Position numbers and translations under genes: made by a program. The notes under the pieces were generated by a model. The model did not search any database. It saw nothing but the letters and a program-made list of their open reading frames with translations, and was not told the origin of the DNA. Shown one piece after another: positions 55,699 through 64,000 of a DNA stretch of 64,000 nt. The DNA comes from Narthecium ossifragum (lineage: Eukaryota > Streptophyta > Magnoliopsida > Dioscoreales > Nartheciaceae): positions 29,212,581 through 29,276,580 of the forward strand of contig OY986966.1 of NCBI GenBank assembly GCA_963920575.1. Direction: 5' to 3'. Position 1 is the stretch's first letter, and every line of letters starts with the position of its first letter.

Positions 55699-56793
55699 AA
55701 GCTGTTTATGGCTTGGAAATATGTTGGTAAACCACCATAAGGTAGGCATATATTTAATACTGATCCCTTGATTAACGACAGGTAGCACTGGGTGAATGAA
55801 TTAATTAATATTGCAGGAACTTAATTATCTGTTATAAGGTACCAAGAGCTAGCGCATAGATTAGCAATTTCTTTTTAAGCTTAATTATCTGTTATGATAT
55901 TTATATGCACTTAATTGGGACATTTAATTTTATCTACATCTACATGATTCAGGTGCACTGTGTGACCTAGTTCTTAACAACGACAATTATTATGAGAACC
56001 TGCAAGCTAAATCACATGATCAGCTGAGGACCACTTAAGTGGGACATCAATTAGCTGGACGAACATAGTTAGACTACGATGGAAATAGGCTCATTGTGAC
56101 TGAGGGTAAAGCTACACTAATGCCCAATATTGGAGGTACTGATCGACTGTATGCGTGCCAACCAAAGAACTATTTACCATTATGAATGCATATATATATG
56201 ATATGCATGCATGTAAAACGACCTATACACGCGGCTATACATACATACATATATACATACGCTCTCCGCTTTGATGAATGACTGAATACCGATCGACGTG
56301 AAACCGCAGACAATTAAGCTTCGATGGAGGCAGCAAAAGGGCTTGACGCCAGCCATGATGCATATATATATATGCATGGCTTCAATTCATCACTGTCGTC
56401 GATGATATATATATATATATATGTCCACCATCCCATTAATTTACCAATGGTTTGTCCACGACGTACTGGGTATGCATTAGTTATGAGTGCTGTGCCATTG
56501 ATCGATCCATCGACGTCTAGCTAGATCCATCGGCTGGGTATATATGTTGACACACCGTTTTGAGGGCTAGCTCTAGCTAGCTAGCAGGTATTATTTCACC
56601 ATCAGACACGGACATGGCACATGGCGCTCCGGCCTCGCTAGCTGGAGCCGGACAACAACGGCTTCTCCCTTCTTTCTCTGTAACTGTTACTAATTAAGTT
56701 AATAAAGAGGCCATTGGCCTGTTCTCATTGAACGATGATGATATTGGCACCCTAGCTAGCCTTGACATTTCAGTCAACCTTCAATTCTCGGGC

Positions 56794-56818
56794 GGGGGGG
56801 GGGGGGGGGGGGGGGGGG
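56794..56818. repeat. Homopolymer run of 25 G
   Basis: An unbroken G tract. A shorter one (14 G) lies at 54580-54593. Capable of G-quadruplexes, or of uncertain length in the assembly. Confidence 0.9.
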
Positions 56819-59258
56819 TAATCCCTCAAGGGTGGGACTGGGACAGCAAGCAAGCATATATCAAGTACCTAAGGTCTTCAACCTAGCTAGCTACCTCCCT
56901 AATGTTAATTATGCGATAAGATTTCCCACAGTGGATCCTATTATGAGACTATTTTAACTCATGTTCGTTGTGTAAATATTAAAAATACAAGGGCCAAGTC
57001 AGTCATCTTTATCTCTGTGAACCTGGTTTTTTACGTCACCCCTCTTGCATTGCGTCACGGCCTCCGTTTGAAAGGGGCCTGCGCTGCGCTGCGTACGTAG
57101 TAGAATTTCTCTCTATAGTCTATAATACGAATACGATTATACGAGGGACCTATTTGCTATTTTATCACGGCCCACGGAGCTCCTAATCTCAGCCGTTTGT
57201 TCGGAGGGCCCACAAATTTTGAAGGTCAGGATTAGAAGATGAGGCGAGTAGGGAGCTTAATCAACTATTGGCCCGTCCGTCTAAAACGATGGCTATGAGG
57301 TCATAAAATAATATCTCATAGTTAAAGAAAGATAACCACAAAAAGTCTCCACAAACGATCACAATTTCGTACCACATATGCTTATTGTGCTGCTATTAAA
57401 AATCCCAATGATAAACTATTATAAAGTCTGGTCTTGTCGTTATATTCTACATTTTTTGTACGATTATTTTTGGATGCATATTGCATGTGTTTTCCAGATC
57501 AATCAAGAGACGGGCGGAGGAGATCAGAAGACACAGCTAGCTAAGAACACGCACCTCGCGGAATAATTAATAACAAATTAACTATACCAATTTTTCTACT
57601 GGACTAGAATTAGAATTGCTCTTAATTAATTGGACAATTTTCTAAAAAAAAAATACTAACATTTTTTTTGTTTTTGTTTTTGTTGATTAAAACTGGAATC
57701 TTCGATTCGCAAATCTTTATCAGTGTTTAGGGGTGGATTATTGCTGTGGGGTCCTTCCTTCACATGGGCTGGAAAGTGGAAACAGCAAGGATTTGAAGTG
57801 CTGAAGGCTATATATAAAGAAATCAATGTCTTTTCCTCCGAGGGGGGTCCAACGCAAAATTAATCACTCAAAATAACAATCGGACAAGACCTGTATTTAA
57901 TACCATAATATTCTCCTCTTCACTAATTCATGGATATCCAATACGAACTTAAGTAATATATAACAATCATAGATATCTGCTGCCTAATAGTAAACTGTTA
58001 GAAAAGGAATCAAAATATTACAATCTATAATCAAACTTTTGGACACTGTGATCTGAAAGAGTTTCCCATGAGATGAGGGCAATTAACACTTCATTGTCAG
58101 GAGGCAAATTAAAATAGGAGAAGGATAGTTATTCTCCAAAAATGAGAGGGAACCAAGTTCTCATTAATTGAGTTCCCCGAGAACAGTGAATTTTCCAGAA
58201 TAGAGGAAGATGCCCTCTGTTTCAGTTTATGGATAGGTACTGTTCTTTTAACCATATATATCATGAAAGTTTCCCTGCTGATCATATTCATATTCATATT
58301 CATATATATGGCTTGGGATTTACCCAAAAAGAAAGAAAAAAGAAGGTAGTATACTATATATCCTACCTCTGACACAGAGATTTTGTGAGCAGAATTCTCA
58401 ATTCAGACGTGTATTTTTATATCCAGAGCAGAACCCTTTCCCAAAACTGGATAAAAGTATACTAGTAGTATTACTGCTGTACCACATAACATTGACAGGC
58501 CACTAAAAAGTCTGAAAGCTAATCATGGATATTTCTTGCCACCAGAAAACTTTTTCCAGCACAACTTTCCAAATCTGTGGGTATTTTTGCATGAGATTCC
58601 TGTGACAGAGAAAAGCACCAAAAGTTAGGATTGTATTGCCTCAGCAGCTCCAATTCAAAGATGTAGAAAAGACGGCGGCTCATACAATGCAGAGAAGCCG
58701 CCGCCGCCGCTGCTGCTTCTGCTTCTGCTTCTTTATCTTGTTTGAGATAGTCATCTTTCACATTTTTACAGTGACTTGAGGAGTTCAGAGGTTTTGGCAT
58801 CAAATCAATTTAGTTTTGTCCATTAAAATATCAAATCAACTGCCCCACCATTGCTGCAACAGACATTGATCCCAGGAGGTGATGAGACATATGCAACTCA
58901 TCACCTTTTTAAAGAAGAAGATGATAGGAATAGTGGACACTGGACAGAACAGAAGAAAGAAAACCTCAGCTCCAATCACAACCTCTTGATTGTGACCCAC
59001 CCATCTCTCATCTCTCTCCTTTTTTTAGCTCCAACCCCTTCCAACAATCCCCTTCCTCACTGCTACCTATTTCCATTTCCTCTTCTCTCCTCTTATCTCT
59101 TTCCTCACATTCCCAACAACCACCTCAGAGGACCAATAACCACTTCCTCGACATCTTCAAGAGCCTCTCTGCGCCGACCGACAATTCGGCAAGGCCTTGC
59201 TATATAGGCCGCTGTCGCAGCGTGGCCTCAGCGGCATTGCTCTCGGGTCTCGCTCTAA

Positions 59259-60803
59259 ATGGGCAGGCACTCCTGCTGTTACAAGCAAAAGCTAAGGAAA
59301 GGCCTCTGGTCTCCAGAGGAGGATGAGAAGCTCCTGAGGCATATCAATAAATATGGCCATGGCTGCTGGAGCTCTGTTCCTAAACAAGCAGGTAATTCCA
59401 CTCTTCTGCTGCAATTAATATATGCGCAATGAACACGGAAAAAGCTATTGGAATATATTATCTTTCGATTCTGAGGCATAGAATTGCCATGTTTTCAGGT
59501 CTTCAGAGATGTGGGAAGAGCTGCAGGCTGAGGTGGATAAACTACTTGAGGCCTGATCTGAAGAGAGGCACATTCTCACAGCAGGAGGAGAACCTCATAA
59601 TAGAACTCCATGCAGTCTTAGGCAACAGGTACAATTCACACATTTAAGGTGTTTTCCGTCTCTTGGGTCTCATAATTCCACCGGATGCTGGCATTTAACC
59701 TACTTCCTGTCTTCTTTTGCTGGCCATGGAACACCACCACCACCACCACCAGATGGTCTCAAATTGCTGCTCAGCTGCCAGGGAGGACAGACAATGAGAT
59801 TAAGAACCTATGGAACTCTTGCATTAAGAAGAAGCTGAGGCAGAGGGGCATTGACCCCAACACCCATAAACCACTAGCCGAGACCGATGCCGGTGAGGAT
59901 ATACTCCTCGCCGACAGCGGGAAGATTACTGAATCCAATGAACAGAAGCTCCTTGCCACCACCAACTCCGGCAATCTCAATTCTACAATCAGCGAACCGG
60001 CTCCGCCATCGATGTCTATGATGGATAGGCATCCAGTGGAGAGCTCAAGCTGCAAGAACTCTTCGGTAGCAGCCACTAAAGAGTTCTTCATGGATCGGGT
60101 AATTGCCAGCCATGAGAGCTCATCCAGCTGCCACTCTTCCAATTCGATGGCCTACTTCCCTCTGCCGCCGCTGAATTATGGCCCTGATGGTGGCTGCAAC
60201 CAGTCTGCTTCCGCCGGGTCATCAGTGAGCCCAAATTCGCTTCTCTGGTACAATCAGAACTCTAGAATATACGACACAAACCTTGAATTCAATTGTAACA
60301 CCATATCCAGTATCATACCATCCATTTCGAGCTCGTTACTCTCAACTTCCATGGGCTTGAAGCCTGCCATCAATCTGCCGCCGGAGAATCCTCCACCGGG
60401 CTGTGCTAGTATTGATGGTTTCCCTTTCTGGGAGGCTGCCAATGCTAGTAACAACAGTGTGAGTACTGGAAACAGTAGCACTGGAATTGAATTGCAGAGC
60501 AGCAGCACTTTATTCGACGGCAGTATGTATCCATGGTCGGAGCTGACACCGGATAAAAATGCTCAAATTCATCTGGAAGGCGAGCCGGAGGACCTCAAGT
60601 GGTCGGAGTACCTCCAGGGTACCTTCTCCATGTCCGCAGCACTACAAAACCAGAGCCAACATCTGTATGGTGACATCAAAGCCGAGGGCCATTTCGATAT
60701 CGATGGGTTGAGTTCTTGGCACCAGAATCAGCATCAGCAGAGCAGTTCAGACATCTATGGTAAGGATTTCCAGAGACCGTCCGCAGCTTTTAAACAGATT
60801 TAG
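59259..60803 (+). CDS. R2R3-MYB transcription factor (MYB61/MYB86 group)
   Basis: Three exons: 59259-59391, 59499-59628, 59753-60803; 437 aa. Such MYBs are nuclear activators; the MYB50/55/61/86 group has been linked to secondary wall, carbon use and stomatal traits. Seen: start [21 protein letters not shown]2 repeat with its tryptophans (W17, W37 and the W of LRWINYL), R3 repeat with [33 protein letters not shown] and [17 protein letters not shown], then NTHKPLAE, the group's conserved post-MYB motif. R3 begins with Phe in place of the first Trp, as is normal. The rest is Ser/Asn-rich with WSEL- and [14 protein letters not shown] acidic patches. Intron positions (codon 45 and within R3) are those usual for R2R3-MYBs. 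The last acceptor follows a run of CAC triplets, unusual but phase-exact. Subgroup is good, exact orthologue not decided. Confidence 0.95.
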
Positions 60804-63800
60804 CTTGTGAAAAAGATATATACCGCAGCTATTTGAGGAGCCTCTGATTTCACAAGAGAGGAGACAGAGGCAGAGATATATATATATATATATAGCAAAA
60901 ATACTTTGAACAGAGTTCCAAATTGGAAAGGCCTTGAATAATAAAAGGCTGCTGCTGCTGCTGCTGCTGATCTTTACAGGTGTGTTCGTGTCATAGAACT
61001 TTTCACATGTATATAGGCCTGATGATATCACAACCTCAGTTCTTGTTCAACCTGGAAACTTTGTGCAGAGGAACAAGCTCAGTCCCCCCCTCCCCCCACC
61101 CTGTGCTCTTTGGAAGAGGGGTGGACAAGTGCAGAATAAAGCTTGTTCTTCTAGTGTCTTCTTCTTTTCTTTTCCCTTTTCTTTTGTTTCTTTTCCCTTT
61201 TCTACTTCGATTCATACGTCTTCCAACTCATAGATTGCTATTATGTCATGTAACAATCAAGGTCTTTACTTTTGGATTGCTGGGTCTTGATCAATTTTCC
61301 TTTGTCATACCACTAGTGCCATCTTTCTCATCAGAAAGATCAATGGTCTCCTCCGAAATTAAAAAAGCTTGTTTGCCTATCACTCTATCAGCAGCTATTC
61401 TAAATTGAAATGGTGTTTTTAACTTTTTTTCCGGCATTCAGCATTTTATCTCCAGGCAAGAATGCTTCTTACGATATGCTTTTCCAAGGCATGGGGCCAG
61501 AGCTGTCCAGTCCACCTCTTCGTTACTCACCCGATAGCTACATAAAGTCCTATATATTCTTCATTCTCAAGGAGGCTTTATTTGGAGACTCTTATATATG
61601 TATATCAGTATATATGATGTCTTTGGTTCTCTGCTATCAAGCATGACAAAATTAGCATCCAAAAGAAAGCAGGGATCCATCAAATTCATCTTCCTCTTAT
61701 AGTAAGGATAGTGACTCTCAGAAAGCTTTTTATCAGTTGCCTTATTAATTATCTCCAGGCATTATGTAAACAGTCACTTGCTATCATCCTATGGGAAAGT
61801 TACGGACGTAGGGTATACAGGGAAGCCATGAAAGGAATGTCGATATTTTACTACTTACTACACACTGTAGGATTTCACTTGCATGGTGAACTCCATGGGG
61901 TTGGCTATCATGAATCATGATCACTACTACAGTGGCACGGCACTCGATGGGCTATCGTGTGATCGACTCCTAATAAGTAATAATGGAGGTTTGGCAGGGG
62001 ACCATCCTATATAGCACATCATATCGTTCTGTTGTGGAGAAGGGGGATTGGATGGCTATTACTTGATTTGAAATGTGTTTTCTAGGAACATGATCCACTT
62101 ATTCATTCTAAAGTAGAAAAGTGGATTCCAAATTAAGATGGGAAAATTCTTGTAACTTTCTGAAGAAAGTGATGGCATGGCATCACCAGCTAGCTGTAAC
62201 TTTCTGAAGATGCATGTATGGTGTAGTTATTGGAGGCGAGGAGGCCAGGACGCCAGGACTTATAACATGGCATTACAGCGACTTATCTGTCTCGACCGAC
62301 CGACCACTAGGAATAACGAGCAGAAGAGAGAGAGAATAATAATAATAAAACAATAGATAGAGAAGAACATTGACTTGTATCGTTAGCAGACAAGAAGAGA
62401 AGCAAAAAAAAATGTCGAAAGCTCTCTCGCCTCGCTATAATGCATGGATTACGTGTTGATCACGATGGCTACTTAGTAAAAGAGGTGAACGAACAACGAT
62501 AGGAACATGCTGCCAAAAATAAATGAGGTATATTGTTTCTTGCTTCTTAAATCTTAGGGTACATGTGAACTGCTGTAATTAATGATTTATTATTATTTAA
62601 ATAAATAAATAAATAAATAAACTCATCCTCACTGTCACAGAAATGATACAAAAAGAGTTGAGTTGGAGAACTTGACCAGCAATGGTCGTCGATATTAGAT
62701 GAGATAGAGATGAGATGAGAGGGAATTATTGGGACGATGGAGGGAGGAGGGTCTATCGAGAGGACGGGCATCATGTCTCACAATAAGGACATTGCAATGT
62801 GACTAGTGCCTAAGAACTAAATCAAATGCACGCCGCTTGTAAGTCAACCACATGCATTAAATGCACACATGAAGATAAGATTAGGTTTCTTTACAATCCT
62901 AATCCTGCTGAAAATGAATCTATGGTGTAGGCGGTGGAACAAAATGATCTTCTTTGTTTCTAACCATACGTGGCTCGGTCACCAGAACCTACAATAAGGC
63001 AAAGGAGAACAAGAGAGGGAAGAGCTCCTTAGCGCATGCCGCATGGTGATATATACAACAGCTGACAAAAGTTCCATGATATGAGTAATTAGAGAGCATA
63101 TCAGCATCTTAAAAGAAAAACTGCACATGAAACCATCACATTCCCGGTTTCTTGTTGCAATCTAATCATCTGCACAGTGAGTCTGTAGCTGTGATGGAAT
63201 AAACATAGGCATTCGCTGGAGCATCTGCATTAGTAGGATCCAGAATTCTTGGCAACAGCTACGCTATTACACCAAAATTTTTACCTATTCAAGCAGATCG
63301 GGAACATATATACATATACTCCCTAAGGCAAGAAAATCATAGAAGTAATGTCCTAGACATAGACATAAAAAAAAAAGGCAACTTTTGTAAGATATGGTTG
63401 AGTGTAAGCCTGGCAATGGGGTCTGAGATATGGTGTTCAAGAAGATCAATCGAAAAATATGATGCACATAGCTCACAAGGTCAGGGAAATAGGAAGATCT
63501 GACATACAAAAATCATATTGAAGTTTGTAAAATCTCACAAAAGAAGCAGCAAAATCATAGACATGTACATCTCTAAGCCTCATATCACCATTTTTTAATT
63601 GCTAAAGAGGAATCATGGCTCAAAGACCAGCAACATTGTAAGCCATGTAGATAACCTGGAAAAGAGTGAAAGAAGCTTGTCGATATCAACATCCCAACTT
63701 CTAGCAATACTCCGAAAACTTCAACCAAGCAAGTCAGAAGATAGGTTCAGGTTCATGTTGTGGCCAGCAAGAAAGAAACAATATCAGCCCAATCCCTTAA

Positions 63801-64000
63801 TAGACTACCGTCATCCAAAAGAAGCATTTTATGGCATAAAACTTATCTACATATGCATGCATATTACATTTGTGATTTCCTTACTCAGGTTCAAATTGAT
63901 TTGACATGTTTAGAAAAGACCTAAAATCAAGACAACTAGTGAGGGTGAAAATGAATCACATACAAAAAAATGCCAGGTAGACGCCAAGATCTTTTATTTC
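60804..64000. other. MYB 3' region and terminal spacer
   Basis: The first few hundred bases are likely the MYB 3' UTR, with an (AT)n run at about 60868-60893 and a CTG-type triplet run at 60948-60970. Further on there is a TAAA-type repeat near 62596-62620. A 101-codon frame at 63599-63904 shows no motif. No gene supported to the window end. Confidence 0.5.

Larger units (their letters stand above)
54179..59258. other. Long A+T-rich spacer upstream of the MYB gene
   Basis: No gene supported. Contains (AT)n runs at 54401-54448, about 55155-55177, about 55487 and about 55672-55697, and G-runs at 54580-54593 and 56794-56818. The stretch from about 58.8 kb is CT-rich on the plus strand and probably the MYB leader or promoter. 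Confidence 0.5.

Noticed and set aside
60948..60970. CTG-type triplet run after the MYB gene as a disease-like expansion
   Set aside because: Only about seven units in a likely 3' UTR; ordinary microsatellite length.

Overview
This is a nuclear plant genome window. The protein-coding genes have GT-AG introns and belong to plant-specific families (Aux/IAA, PIF-type bHLH, PLS-class PPR, SIAMESE-related inhibitor, R2R3-MYB, plastid protoporphyrinogen oxidase). They sit far apart in A+T-rich sequence full of (AT)n and (GA)n microsatellites, CTAG/CATGCA-rich spacers and transposon debris. The look is that of a monocot, probably not a grass, but this is an impression and not a proof. Nothing bacterial, viral or CRISPR-like was seen.

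Layout. 0.4-1.8 kb (-): four-exon non-canonical Aux/IAA gene without the degron domain. 5.6-10.0 kb (-): nine-exon plastid protoporphyrinogen oxidase. 10-17.6 kb: LINE fragments and spacer. 18.3-20.9 kb (+): six-exon PIF3-like bHLH gene, convergent with an intronless PPR gene at 22.3-24.5 kb (-). 24.7-25.6 kb: a LINE remnant. 25.7-29.8 kb (-): eight-exon CHMP7-type ESCRT-III gene. 31.1-31.4 kb: a cytochrome P450 pseudogene. 32.3-36.5 kb (-): a two-exon gene for an acidic protein with a 23-residue tandem repeat. 38.2-38.4 kb (-): an intronless SIM/SMR-type cell-cycle inhibitor. 38.7-59.2 kb: about 20 kb with no gene I can support, made of nested MITEs, a LINE insertion, a probable Ty3/gypsy scrap, a Mutator-like inverted-repeat element, minisatellites and a promoter-motif-bearing tandem array. 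59.3-60.8 kb (+): a three-exon R2R3-MYB gene. 60.8-64 kb: no recognised gene.

Exon structures were built by hand. For every multi-exon gene the splice phases close and the joined reading frame ends at a stop, which is strong internal support (Aux/IAA 155 aa, PPOX 540 aa, PIF 694 aa, CHMP7-like 420 aa, repeat protein 822 aa, MYB 437 aa). The genes do not form a functional cluster. Several act in light, hormone and growth control, and PIF proteins are known to regulate tetrapyrrole genes through G-boxes, but the adjacency here looks incidental.

The most interesting non-genic signals are these. (1) Three independent 3' ends of L1-type LINEs share small hairpins just before the A-rich tail, two of them capped by UUCG tetraloops. 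(2) Five ~104-bp repeats, each with a CCAAT-like motif and four with an intact ACACGTGGC G-box/ABRE, lie inside a MITE-like element. (3) A LINE insertion at 41.7 kb has a near-perfect 16-bp target duplication inside an older MITE. (4) A ~1.2-kb element has ~240-bp inverted arms. I found no convincing wholly new biological system.
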